64,000 bases of DNA from Rhodocyclales bacterium (GTDB lineage Bacteria > Pseudomonadota > Gammaproteobacteria > Burkholderiales > Rhodocyclaceae): contig PQAF01000003.1 in NCBI GenBank assembly GCA_003105015.1, forward strand, positions 1-64,000. The letters run 5' to 3'. The notes under the pieces are model-generated. The model was not told the DNA's origin. It made no database searches and was given only the letters and a program-made list of their open reading frames with translations. A program made the translations under genes and the position numbers. Each line of letters starts with the position of its first letter. Within the stretch, counting starts at the first letter, position 1. Below, one piece after another: positions 1 through 7,816 of this stretch.

Positions 1-1700
1 ATCTCGTCGAGCAGCAGCACCGCATGCGGCTTCTTGGTGATGGCTTCGGTGAGCTGGCCGCCCTGGTCGAAACCGACGTAGCCGGGCGGCGCGCCGATCA
101 GGCGCGAGACGGCATGCCGCTCCATGTATTCGGACATGTCGAAGCGCACGAGTTCGATGCCCATGCAGTAGGCGAGCTGGCGGGCGACCTCGGTCTTGCC
201 GACGCCCGTCGGGCCGGAGAAGAGGAAGCTGCCGATCGGCTTCGTCGGGTTGCCGAGGCCAGAGCGCGACATCTTGATCGCCTTGGCGAGCGCCTCGATG
301 GCCTTGTCCTGGCCGAAGACGACGGACTTCAGGTCGCGGTCGAGGTTCTTCAGGGCGGCGCGGTCGTCGGACGAGACGTGCTGGGACGGGACGCGCGCGA
401 TCTTGGCGACGATCTCCTCGATCTCGGTCTTGCCGATGACCTTCTTCTGCTTCGATTTCGGCAGGATGCGCTGCGCCGCGCCGGCCTCGTCGATGACGTC
501 GATGGCCTTGTCCGGCAGGTGGCGGTCGCCGATGTAGCGCGCGGAGAGCTCGGCGGCGCTGGAGATGGCCTGCGTCGAATACTTCACGCCGTGGTGCTGC
601 TCGAAGCGCGTCTTCAGCCCCTTCAGGATGGAGACGGTCTCCTCGACGGATGGCTCGTTGACATCGATCTTCTGGAAGCGCCGCGACAGGGCATGGTCCT
701 TCTCGAAGACGCCGCGGTATTCGGTGTAGGTGGTGGCGCCGATGCACTTCATCTGGCCGGAGGCGAGCGCCGGCTTCAAGAGGTTGGAGGCGTCGAGCGT
801 GCCGCCCGAGGCGGCGCCGGCGCCGATCAGGGTGTGGATCTCGTCGATGAAGAGGATGGCGTTGTGATTGTCCACCAGCTGCTTGAGCACCGCCTTCAGG
901 CGCTGCTCGAAATCGCCGCGGTACTTGGTGCCGGCCAGCAGCGCGCCCATGTCGAGGGCGTAAATCTGCGCATGCGACAGGATCTCCGGCACGCGGCCCT
1001 CGACGATGCGCCGCGCCAGGCCCTCGGCGATGGCGGTCTTGCCGACGCCGGCCTCGCCGACCAGCAGCGGATTGTTCTTGCGCCGGCGGCAGAGGGTCTG
1101 GATGACGCGCTCGAGTTCCTTGTCGCGGCCGATGAGCGGGTCGATCTTGCCCATCAGGGCCTGGGCGTTGAGGTTCTGCGTGTAGTTCTCCAGCGCGCCG
1201 CCGGCCTGCTGGCCTTCCTGTTCCTGCTCCTGCTGCTCGCCTTCGCCGCGCGGGCCGCCCTGGGCCGGCGCCTTGGTGATGCCGTGCGAGATGAAGTTGA
1301 CCACGTCGAGGCGGGTGATGCCCTGGCGCTGCAGGAAGTAGACGGCGTGCGAGTCCTTCTCGCCGAAGATGGCGACCAGGACATTTGCGCCGGTGACCTC
1401 CTTCTTGCCGGAGGACTGCACGTGCAGGATGGCGCGCTGGATGACACGCTGGAAGCCCAGCGTCGGCTGGGTGTCGATTTCGTCGGTGCCGGCGACGGTC
1501 GGCGTGTGCTCGGTGATGAAGGCGATCAGTTCCTTGCGCAGTTCCTCGATGTTGGCGGCGCAGGCGCGCAAGACCTCGGCGGCCGAAGGGTTGTCGAGCA
1601 GCGCCAGAAGCAGATGTTCCACGGTGATGAACTCGTGACGCTTCTGCCTCGCCTCGACGAAGGCCATGTGCAAACTGACTTCCAGTTCCTGCGCAATCAT
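1..1700 (-). CDS. clpA: ATP-dependent Clp protease ATP-binding subunit ClpA (3' end outside window)
   Basis: AAA+ unfoldase that feeds substrates, including N-degron proteins delivered by ClpS, into ClpP in the cytoplasm. The first 566 residues or so are present. They show the N-terminal Clp repeat domain (about 1-140), a Gln/Glu/Gly-rich linker (about 145-170), the first Walker A GEAGVGKT at 215-222, a Walker B ending LFIDEIHTL, and the second Walker A (GPTGVGKTE) before the window edge. The ATG at 1700 is preceded by a GGAGGAAAG ribosome site and begins MIAQELEV, typical of ClpA. It starts one base after the clpS stop, so clpS-clpA is an operon. The truncation is only the window boundary. 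Confidence 0.96.
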   Translation of the reverse strand, partial: MIAQELEVSLHMAFVEARQKRHEFITVEHLLLALLDNPSAAEVLRACAANIEELRKELIAFITEHTPTVAGTDEIDTQPTLGFQRVIQRAILHVQSSGKKEVTGANVLVAIFGEKDSHAVYFLQRQGITRLDVVNFISHGITKAPAQGGPRGEGEQQEQEQEGQQAGGALENYTQNLNAQALMGKIDPLIGRDKELERVIQTLCRRRKNNPLLVGEAGVGKTAIAEGLARRIVEGRVPEILSHAQIYALDMGALLAGTKYRGDFEQRLKAVLKQLVDNHNAILFIDEIHTLIGAGAASGGTLDASNLLKPALASGQMKCIGATTYTEYRGVFEKDHALSRRFQKIDVNEPSVEETVSILKGLKTRFEQHHGVKYSTQAISSAAELSARYIGDRHLPDKAIDVIDEAGAAQRILPKSKQKKVIGKTEIEEIVAKIARVPSQHVSSDDRAALKNLDRDLKSVVFGQDKAIEALAKAIKMSRSGLGNPTKPIGSFLFSGPTGVGKTEVARQLAYCMGIELVRFDMSEYMERHAVSRLIGAPPGYVGFDQGGQLTEAITKKPHAVLLLDE

Positions 1701-1701
1701 T

Positions 1702-2010
1702 TCAACTTTCCTCCATGACGCACGCCAGCGGATGCTGGTGCTCCCGGGCGAAGCCGGTCACCAGCTCAACCTTGGTGGCGGCCACATCCCGCGGGAAGAT
1801 GCCGCAGGTGCCGACACCTTCCTTATGCACTTTGAGCATGATTCGCGTCGCTTGTTCGCGATTCATGCTGAAAAATTTTTGCAGCACGACGACCACGAAG
1901 TCCATGGGTGTGTAATCGTCATTTAACAGCAAAACCTTGAACAGCGGCGGCGGCTTGGTTTTGGTCCGCTCCGCTTCGAGCACCGATTCGCTCTGCTTGC
2001 GCGTAGCCAT
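1702..2010 (-). CDS. clpS: ClpS adaptor protein
   Basis: Adaptor that binds N-degron substrates and the ClpA N-domain. The 102-residue protein has the family core ([14 protein letters not shown], then [17 protein letters not shown], then [13 protein letters not shown]), including the Asn-Asp pair and Met that line the N-degron pocket. The N-terminal 20 residues are a charged, flexible tail as in other ClpS proteins. It sits one base upstream of clpA on the same strand, the standard arrangement. Confidence 0.96.
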   Translation of the reverse strand: MATRKQSESVLEAERTKTKPPPLFKVLLLNDDYTPMDFVVVVLQKFFSMNREQATRIMLKVHKEGVGTCGIFPRDVAATKVELVTGFAREHQHPLACVMEES

Positions 2011-2368
2011 GATCCAATTCTAATCAGAAAAAGCGAATCTGCAACACGCCGCGAAGAACGGCAGCGGATGCGGGACGTGGGGCGGCTTCGATATGCACCA
2101 AAACGCAATTGCGCGGGGGGTGTCAAAAAGCCACAAATTGCTGTTATGCAGCATGAAAAAAGCCGGCAAAGGTCTTGACGCGCCATATTTGATTGGCGTA
2201 AAAATTCATGCGTGTTTGTCACAAAGACTATGCAATACCGCTGGTTGGACGCCGTGTTTCTTCCCGAATCCCGCTTCGCTCCCGTGGTTGTCGCGTGCTT
2301 TCAAAACAAACATCCGGACATCTCAAGGTGATATCCGGCCAAGACGTTTAACACGAGGAAAGAGTTTT
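2011..2368. other. Intergenic region between clpS and the cold-shock gene (358 bp)
   Basis: This divergent gap contains no convincing gene. It holds a candidate promoter for the cold-shock gene (2175-2204), which would leave an mRNA leader of about 158 nt. The clpS promoter must also lie here; a TTGCAG/TAGAAT pair close to clpS would put the transcript start on the ATG, so I do not trust it. Confidence 0.6.
2175..2204 (+). promoter_or_regulatory. Candidate sigma-70 promoter of the cold-shock gene
   Basis: TTGACG at 2175-2180, an 18-bp spacer and TAAAAA at 2199-2204. A start near 2211 gives a leader of roughly 158 nt before the ATG at 2369. A long 5' leader of about this size is a known feature of cold-inducible csp mRNAs; the link here is inference. 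Confidence 0.4.
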
Positions 2369-2572
2369 ATGGCAACAGGTACTGTCAAGTGGTTCAACGA
2401 CGCCAAGGGTTACGGATTCATCACGCCGGATGACGGCAGCGAGGATCTGTTTGCCCATTTCTCGGCGATCCAGATGGGCGGCTTCAAGACGCTCAAGGAG
2501 GGGCAGAAAGTCTCCTTCGAGGTGACGCAGGGTCCGAAAGGCAAGCAAGCCTCGAACATCCAGGCTGCCTGA
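2369..2572 (+). CDS. Cold-shock domain protein (CspA family)
   Basis: A 67-residue single-stranded nucleic-acid-binding OB-fold protein that acts as an RNA chaperone. RNP1 (KGYGFI, residues 13-18) and RNP2 (DLFAHF, 26-31) are intact, and the protein ends in the usual KQASNIQAA. The start is the ATG at 2369, with AGGAAAGAG just upstream; the frame stays open further upstream, but the family begins at this [10 protein letters not shown]. It is a monocistronic gene with a hairpin/T-tract terminator downstream. Which csp paralogue this is cannot be told from sequence. Confidence 0.95.
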   Translation: MATGTVKWFNDAKGYGFITPDDGSEDLFAHFSAIQMGGFKTLKEGQKVSFEVTQGPKGKQASNIQAA

Positions 2573-2585
2573 GGCGGCTTTGGTC

Positions 2586-2613
2586 CGGTTGCGGGCAAGC
2601 AATCCCGCAGCCG
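2586..2613 (+). other. Hairpin just downstream of the cold-shock gene
   Basis: CGGTTGCGGG pairs with CCCGCAGCCG across an 8-nt loop (one G-U pair). It has no T tract. It may protect the 3' end of the transcript or delay polymerase before the terminator at 2636. Confidence 0.4.
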
Positions 2614-2635
2614 GTTGGCAATCCGGATTTGCGGA

Positions 2636-2672
2636 AGCCCGTTCCCTTGCGGGGTGCGGGCTTTTTCTTTTT
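2636..2672 (+). terminator. Rho-independent terminator of the cold-shock gene
   Basis: AGCCCG (2636-2641) pairs with CGGGCT (2657-2662) and is followed by a T-rich run to 2672. Confidence 0.75.
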
Positions 2673-2688
2673 CTCCGCCGCGCTCAAC

Positions 2689-2720
2689 AAAAAAGGCCGG
2701 CTGAGGCCGGCCCTTTTTTT
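2689..2720. terminator. Bidirectional terminator
   Basis: An A-run, GGCCGGC (2695-2701), loop TGAG, GCCGGCC (2706-2712), then seven T. It works in either direction: as a backup for the cold-shock gene and as the end of the leftward icd/CBS transcript. Confidence 0.85.
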
Positions 2721-2733
2721 GGAGTAGTTGATT

Positions 2734-3141
2734 TCAGGCGACGCCGGGCCCCCATCCGGACTGCTCGACGAGGCGGAACAGGTCCGCCTCGGTGACGATG
2801 CCGAGCGGCTGGCCGCTTTCCATGACCACGATGCGTCGGATGCCGTTGTTCATCATCTGCCGCGCGACATGAAGCAAGGGGGTGTCGCGCGTGCAGGTGA
2901 TGAGGTAGCGGTTGGCGATCTCGTCGACGGTCATGCCGGCCGGCCGGCGGTTGGGCACGATGATCTTGCGCAGGACATCGCGCTTGGTCATGATGCCCCA
3001 CTCGCCCTCGGCATTCGGCTCGACCAGGATGGCATTCAGGCCATGCTCGCGCATGACGTGCATGGCCGAATCCACGGTTTCGCCACCCCCCACCATCTGG
3101 AAGGGCGACATGATGCCGCCGACGCTGCGCTCCGTCTTCAT
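2734..3141 (-). CDS. CBS-domain pair protein
   Basis: A 135-residue protein made almost entirely of a tandem CBS (Bateman) module: MSPFQMVGGGETVDSAM opens the first domain and TCTRDTPLLHVARQMM the second, ending PLGIVTEADLFRLVEQ. Such stand-alone pairs bind adenosine nucleotides or similar ligands and usually regulate a partner protein. It starts 8 bp after the icd stop on the same strand, so it is probably co-transcribed with isocitrate dehydrogenase, which raises the possibility of energy-charge sensing; the partner is not known. A second, unrelated-locus CBS pair lies at 57976. Confidence 0.85.
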   Translation of the reverse strand: MKTERSVGGIMSPFQMVGGGETVDSAMHVMREHGLNAILVEPNAEGEWGIMTKRDVLRKIIVPNRRPAGMTVDEIANRYLITCTRDTPLLHVARQMMNNGIRRIVVMESGQPLGIVTEADLFRLVEQSGWGPGVA

Positions 3142-3149
3142 CGCCAGTC

Positions 3150-4397
3150 TTACATCCGGTCGATCATCGCCTGGCCGAAGGCCGAGCACTTGACCTCGGT
3201 GGCGCCTTCCATCAGGCGCGCGAAGTCGTAGGTGACGATCTTGTCGCCGATGGCCGCTTCCATCGACTTGATGATGAGGTCGGCGGCCTCCTTCCAGCCC
3301 ATATGGCGCAGCATCATCTCGGCCGAGAGGATCAGCGAACCGGGGTTCACGTAGTCCTTGCCGGCGTACTTCGGCGCGGTGCCGTGGGTGGCCTCGAAGC
3401 AGGCGTACTGATCGGAGATGTTGGCGCCGGGGGCGATGCCGATGCCGCCGACCTGGGCCGCCAGCGCATCGGAGATGTAGTCGCCGTTGAGGTTCAGCGT
3501 GGCAATCACGTCGTATTCCGCCGGGCGCAGCAGGATCTGCTGCAGGAAGGCATCGGCAATCATGTCCTTGATCACGATGTCGCGACCCGTCTTGGGGTTC
3601 TTCAGGGTGCACCACGGGCCGCCGTCGAGCAGCTGGGCGCCGAACTCCTTCTGCGCCACTTCGTAGCTCCAGTCGCGGAAGGCACCCTCGGTGAACTTCT
3701 GGATGTTGCCCTTGTGCACGATGGTCACCGACTTGCGGTCATTGTCGATGGCGTACTTGATGGCGGCGCGCATCAGGCGCGAGGTGCCCTCGCGCGAAAC
3801 AGGCTTGATGCCGATGCCGGAGGTGTTCGGGAAGCGGATCTTCTTGACGCCCATCTCGTCCTGCAGGAACTTGATGAGCTTCTTGCAGTTGTCGGTTTCG
3901 GCGGCCCATTCGATGCCGGCGTAGATGTCTTCCGTGTTCTCGCGGTAGATCACCATGTCGACCTTCTCGGGGTTTTTCAGCGGGCTGGGTACGCCCTTGA
4001 AGTAGCGCACCGGACGCACGCACTGGTAGAGATCGAGTTCCTGGCGCAGGGCGACGTTGAGGGAGCGGATGCCACCGCCGACGGGGGTGGTCATAGGCCC
4101 CTTGATGGAGACGGAATATTCCTTGAGCAGGTTCAGCGTCTCCTCGGACAGCCAGACGTCGCCGCCGTACTTCTGCGTCGATTTCTCGCCCGCGTACACT
4201 TCCATCCAGTGGATCTTCTTCTTGCCGCCATAGGCCTTGGCGACCGCGGCGTCGACCACCTTGAGCATCACCGGCGTGATATCCACGCCGATGCCGTCGC
4301 CTTCGATGTAGGGAATGATCGGATTGTCCGGCACCGGCTGGCCGGGGACGATTTTCTTGCCATCCTGGGGAATCTTGATCAGAGAACTCGCGCCCAT
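3150..4397 (-). CDS. icd: NADP-dependent isocitrate dehydrogenase
   Basis: Oxidative decarboxylation of isocitrate to 2-oxoglutarate in the TCA cycle. The 415-residue protein matches the E. coli-type homodimeric enzyme along its length: [10 protein letters not shown] near 28-37, the substrate loop with [21 protein letters not shown], and the nucleotide-site [11 protein letters not shown]. Ser112 in GIRSLN aligns with E. coli Ser113, the residue phosphorylated by AceK, and aceK lies divergently just upstream. Downstream, 8 bp away, is a CBS-domain protein on the same strand. A sigma-70-like promoter is visible at 4447-4476. Confidence 0.97.
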   Translation of the reverse strand: MGASSLIKIPQDGKKIVPGQPVPDNPIIPYIEGDGIGVDITPVMLKVVDAAVAKAYGGKKKIHWMEVYAGEKSTQKYGGDVWLSEETLNLLKEYSVSIKGPMTTPVGGGIRSLNVALRQELDLYQCVRPVRYFKGVPSPLKNPEKVDMVIYRENTEDIYAGIEWAAETDNCKKLIKFLQDEMGVKKIRFPNTSGIGIKPVSREGTSRLMRAAIKYAIDNDRKSVTIVHKGNIQKFTEGAFRDWSYEVAQKEFGAQLLDGGPWCTLKNPKTGRDIVIKDMIADAFLQQILLRPAEYDVIATLNLNGDYISDALAAQVGGIGIAPGANISDQYACFEATHGTAPKYAGKDYVNPGSLILSAEMMLRHMGWKEAADLIIKSMEAAIGDKIVTYDFARLMEGATEVKCSAFGQAMIDRM

Positions 4398-4446
4398 TGC
4401 AACTCCATCAGTAGTGGTGAGACGAAAAAACAGGCCATAAAATATT

Positions 4447-4476
4447 ATTATCCGCCTTTCTGAATCTTTGTGCCAG
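4447..4476 (-). promoter_or_regulatory. Candidate icd promoter
   Basis: Read on the minus strand: CTGGCA, an 18-bp spacer, then GATAAT. It lies in the 159-bp icd/aceK divergent gap, about 50 bp before the icd ATG. Confidence 0.5.
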
Positions 4477-4556
4477 TTCGCCCCTTCATTGCTCCGGGCC
4501 CACCTTTCCCGCTATTCTCTGCAGTGCAGCATCGTTGATTTATAGGTAAAAACGAA

Positions 4557-6350
4557 ATGGATATTCCGTCCGGCGAGAACCCGGTTGCGCAGTCGATTGC
4601 CCAGACCCTGGTCGACGGTTTCAACAAGCACTACCGCCTGTTTCGAGAGAGCAGCGCCGGGGCAAAGATGCGTTTCGAGAAAGGCGACTGGCTCACGGCG
4701 CAACGCGCCGTGCGTGAGCGCATTGCTTTCTACGACGAACGCGTCGATGAAACGGTGGTTCTCCTGCAGGATCAGTATCGTGCGAATGAAATCGATGCGA
4801 ATACCTGGCAGTTGGCCAAGCTGCTCTATATAGGCCTGCTGATCAACCACAAGCAGCCTGAGCTTGCGGAAACCTTTTTCAACTCGGTGTTCTGCAAGAT
4901 CATGCACCGGACGTATTTCCACAACGACTTCATCTTCGTGCGGCCCGCGGTGTCGACCGACTTCATCGAGGCGGACCCGCCGGCCTATCGCAGCTACTAT
5001 CCGAACAAGGCCGGCCTGCGCCAGGTCATTCGCGACATCTGCCGGGATTTCGCCTGGCAGTGCCCGTTCGCCGACCTGGACCGCGACGTCGAGCACATCA
5101 TCCAGGCCGTCATGCTGCAGATGGGCGGCAGGCTGCCTACCGCGGAAGCCAACTTCCAGTTGCAGGTGCTGCACTCGGCCTTCTATCGCAACAAGGGCGC
5201 CTACATCGTCGGCAAGGCCATCAACGGCGATTACGAGTACCCTTTCGTCGTTCCGGTTCTGCACGACGACCGCGGACAGTTGTTCGTGGATGCGATATTG
5301 ATGGACCCGGCGCAGATCCGAACCCTGTTCAGCCTCAGTCGCGCCTATTTCATGACGGACATGGAGGTGCCTTCCGCCTACGTCAAATTCCTCTCAGGGC
5401 TGATGCCGCACAAGCCGCAGGCGGAGCTGTACACCATGCTCGGCCTGGCAAAGCAGGGCAAGACCATGTTCTATCGCGACCTCATGCATCACCTGCGGCA
5501 TTCGCAGGACGAGTTCATCGTCGCGCCCGGCATTCGCGGCCTGGTGATGGCGGTATTTACCCTGCCGTCCTTCCCCTACGTCTTCAAGGTGATCAAGGAC
5601 GTCTTTGCGCCGCCGAAGGAAGTCGACCACGCCACCGTCAAGGCGAAGTACCTGCTGGTGAAGCAGCATGACCGCGTCGGCCGCATGGCCGATACCCTGG
5701 AATTTTCCAATGTCGCCCTGCCGAAAGCCCGCTTCAGCCAGGCGCTGGTCGACGAGTTGCGGCGGGATTGCCCATCGCTCCTCGAGGAGGATGAGAACGA
5801 AATCGTCATCAGGCACGCCTATATCGAGCGGCGCATGAAGCCGTTGAACCTCTATCTCGACAGCGCCGACGAGGAAAGGCGCGATGCGGCCGTGAAGGAG
5901 TACGGCGATGCCATCAAGGAACTGGCCTACGCCAACATTTTTCCCGGCGACATGCTGTTCAAGAATTTCGGCGTGACCCGCTTCGGCCGCGTGGTGTTCT
6001 ACGACTACGATGAGATCGAGTACATGACCGACTGCAACTTCCGCCGCATCCCGTCGGCGCCCAACCCGGAGGCCGAGATGTCCGGCGAGCCTTGGTATTC
6101 GGTGGCCCGCAACGACGTCTTCCCGGAGGAGTTCGGCACCTTCCTGCTCGGCAATCCGGAAACGCGGCGGGCGTTCCTGAAACACCATGCCGACCTGCTG
6201 GAGCCGGAGTTCTGGCAGCTGACCAAGCAAAAGATCCTGGACGGCTTTGTGCCCGACTTCTTCCCTTATCCGGAAGAAATGCGCTTCTGCAGGATGTTTG
6301 CCGGCGGATCCGAGCAGGCGTCGCCGAGGCGTGAGGCCGAGACGGCGTGA
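4557..6350 (+). CDS. aceK: Isocitrate dehydrogenase kinase/phosphatase
   Basis: Bifunctional enzyme that phosphorylates and dephosphorylates isocitrate dehydrogenase, diverting isocitrate to the glyoxylate shunt. The 597-residue protein has the family's N-terminal regulatory half and an atypical kinase-like C-terminal half. The nucleotide loop APGIRGLVM is at 323-331, a lysine in [10 protein letters not shown] at 344, and the catalytic region [11 protein letters not shown] with YDYDEI lies near 460-490. The divergent icd carries the matching serine. The stop overlaps the GTG start of rluE by 4 bp, so the two are translationally coupled. No aceA or aceB is present in the window. Confidence 0.96.
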   Translation: MDIPSGENPVAQSIAQTLVDGFNKHYRLFRESSAGAKMRFEKGDWLTAQRAVRERIAFYDERVDETVVLLQDQYRANEIDANTWQLAKLLYIGLLINHKQPELAETFFNSVFCKIMHRTYFHNDFIFVRPAVSTDFIEADPPAYRSYYPNKAGLRQVIRDICRDFAWQCPFADLDRDVEHIIQAVMLQMGGRLPTAEANFQLQVLHSAFYRNKGAYIVGKAINGDYEYPFVVPVLHDDRGQLFVDAILMDPAQIRTLFSLSRAYFMTDMEVPSAYVKFLSGLMPHKPQAELYTMLGLAKQGKTMFYRDLMHHLRHSQDEFIVAPGIRGLVMAVFTLPSFPYVFKVIKDVFAPPKEVDHATVKAKYLLVKQHDRVGRMADTLEFSNVALPKARFSQALVDELRRDCPSLLEEDENEIVIRHAYIERRMKPLNLYLDSADEERRDAAVKEYGDAIKELAYANIFPGDMLFKNFGVTRFGRVVFYDYDEIEYMTDCNFRRIPSAPNPEAEMSGEPWYSVARNDVFPEEFGTFLLGNPETRRAFLKHHADLLEPEFWQLTKQKILDGFVPDFFPYPEEMRFCRMFAGGSEQASPRREAETA

Positions 6351-6898
6351 GCCGTCTCATCCTTTTCAACAAGCCCTACGGCGTCCTTAGCCAGTTCACG
6401 CCGGAAGCGGGGCACCGCTGCCTGGCCGACTTCATTCCCATTCCCGGCGTCTACGCAGCCGGCCGGCTGGATGCCGACAGCGAGGGCTTGCTGGTGCTCA
6501 CCGACGATGGCCGCCTGCAGAAGCGCATCGCCGATCCGCAGCACAAGCTGCCGAAGACCTACTGGGCGCAGGTGGAAGGCGAGCCGACCGCGGAGGCGCT
6601 GCAGCGGCTGCGACAGGGCGTCGACCTCGGTGATTTCGTCACGCGGCCCTGCGAAGCGGCGTGCATCGACGAGCCGGCCGGCCTGTGGCTGCGCGATCCG
6701 CCGATCCGGCAACGCAAGCACATCCCGACCGCCTGGCTGGCGATCATCCTGCGCGAGGGCAAGAACCGCCAGGTCCGGCGCATGACGGCGAAGGTCGGCT
6801 TTCCGACCCTGCGCCTGGTGCGGGCTTCGATCGGCCCGTTTACCCTGGCAGGATTGCAGCCCGGCGAATGGCGGGAGGCGGATGCATCACTGCTTTGA
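6347..6898 (+). CDS. rluE: 23S rRNA pseudouridine synthase, RluE-like
   Basis: Member of the RsuA/RluB/E/F family; RluE makes pseudouridine 2457 in E. coli 23S rRNA. The 183-residue protein lacks the S4 domain found in RsuA and RluB/F, as RluE does. The catalytic motif [17 protein letters not shown] (about 40-56) carries the essential Asp, and the C-terminal [10 protein letters not shown] and RLVRASIG blocks are typical. The start is GTG at 6347, overlapping the aceK stop (GTGA). Its stop codon lies inside a perfect FNR-type palindrome at 6895-6908. Assignment within the subfamily is by length and lack of S4 only. Confidence 0.85.
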   Translation: MSRLILFNKPYGVLSQFTPEAGHRCLADFIPIPGVYAAGRLDADSEGLLVLTDDGRLQKRIADPQHKLPKTYWAQVEGEPTAEALQRLRQGVDLGDFVTRPCEAACIDEPAGLWLRDPPIRQRKHIPTAWLAIILREGKNRQVRRMTAKVGFPTLRLVRASIGPFTLAGLQPGEWREADASLL

Positions 6899-6908
6899 CG
6901 TGCGTCAA
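6895..6908 (+). promoter_or_regulatory. Perfect FNR/CRP-family site before the oxidoreductase operon
   Basis: TTGAC-GTGC-GTCAA is a perfect 5-bp inverted repeat with a 4-bp spacer, matching the FNR-type pattern TTGAY-N4-RTCAA. Its centre is 41.5 bp before position 6943, and CAGAAT at 6930-6935 sits where the -10 box of a class II activated promoter would be. It overlaps the last codons of rluE. A short AUG frame at 6951 (five codons, with AGGA at 6941) overlaps the cytochrome start; if that AGGA is used, transcription must begin slightly earlier than 6943. Confidence 0.7.
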
Positions 6909-6964
6909 TATGCCCGCTGCGGCGGCTCTCAGAATCCAGCAGGAAAACATATGGATCGGATCGA

Positions 6965-7816
6965 ATGAAACAGGCGCTGGCCGCGGCCGCCTTGACCCTC
7001 CTCGTGAGTGCCGGTTTCCTCCTGTGGATCGCCGAAGACATGGCGCCGCGCGCGGAATTCGTTGCCCATGTCGAACCGCCCCAGGCTGCCGAGACCGACT
7101 ACCTGCGTGCCGCCTACAGCCCGCTGCACTTTCGTCCGGCCATAGAAACCGCGGAGGATGCACAGTGCCTGGCCTGTCACCGCGAGGTGCTGGAGGACCG
7201 GGTGCGCGCCGCTTCGCCTTCCGGCCTGAAGACTGAAACGCTGCGCGCCTGGTACCAGGAGACGCCGACCTACGCCGGCGAGCAGGACACCTTCCACCGC
7301 CGCCATCTCGTCACGCCGCTGGCCAAGCGGTTGATGAACCTGCGCTGCAACACCTGCCACCAGGGCCACGATCCGCGCGAGGAAGCGCAGGGCGCCGCGG
7401 CCGACTCGGCGCGGCAGGACGACGCCGGCTTCACCTTGCGCAAGCAGGTGAATCCGGAGACCACCTGCCTGAAGTGCCACGGCCAGTTTCCCTGGCAGTT
7501 GATGGGCCTGCCCGGGCCGTGGGAGGCGCACAAGGCCGCCTTCGGCGACAACTGCCTGAACTGTCATGCCGCCATCCGCACCAAGCGACACGAAGTGACC
7601 TACCTGAATGCGGCCGAAATCGAACAGGCCGGCAAGGAAGGCGCCGACGCCTGCTACGGCTGCCACGGCGGGCGCAGCTGGTACCGCATCGGCTATCCCT
7701 ACCCGCGCACGCCCTGGCCGGACATGCCGGCCGAAGTGCCGGAGTGGGCCAAGAACCGTCCGACGCAATCCGAGGCGCGTTTCCTCGGGGGCGTTGCGCA
7801 AGGAACCCGGCCATGA
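6965..7816 (+). CDS. Membrane-anchored pentaheme c-type cytochrome
   Basis: A 283-residue cytochrome with an N-terminal hydrophobic segment (about 4-23) that looks like an uncleaved anchor or a signal peptide. It has five CxxCH haem sites at 68-72, 128-132, 168-172, 197-201 and 230-234. It is first in a tightly packed operon, its stop overlapping the start of the catalytic molybdopterin subunit (ATGA). I infer that it passes electrons between the quinol pool or soluble cytochromes and the oxidoreductase, taking the place of a DmsC-type membrane subunit, which is absent. It is not NapC/NirT by length or spacing. I cannot place it in a named multihaem family. Confidence 0.88.
   Translation: MKQALAAAALTLLVSAGFLLWIAEDMAPRAEFVAHVEPPQAAETDYLRAAYSPLHFRPAIETAEDAQCLACHREVLEDRVRAASPSGLKTETLRAWYQETPTYAGEQDTFHRRHLVTPLAKRLMNLRCNTCHQGHDPREEAQGAAADSARQDDAGFTLRKQVNPETTCLKCHGQFPWQLMGLPGPWEAHKAAFGDNCLNCHAAIRTKRHEVTYLNAAEIEQAGKEGADACYGCHGGRSWYRIGYPYPRTPWPDMPAEVPEWAKNRPTQSEARFLGGVAQGTRP

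Noticed and set aside
1..1718. Long plus-strand open frame across the clpA region
   Set aside because: It is the antisense of clpA; its protein is a low-information string of Ala/Arg/Leu/Asp, while the minus strand gives a full ClpA with all motifs. The same applies to many other long frames opposite or out of phase with real genes (for example 24058-26283 minus, 51689-54409 minus, 54949-57504 minus).
2013..2045. TTGCAG/TAGAAT pair as the clpS promoter
   Set aside because: The transcript would begin at the clpS ATG and leave no ribosome site; the real promoter is probably further upstream in the same gap.
4460..4480. Sigma-54-like TGGCAC before icd
   Set aside because: The downstream TTGC element is missing (TTCA instead), and a good sigma-70 arrangement covers the same bases.
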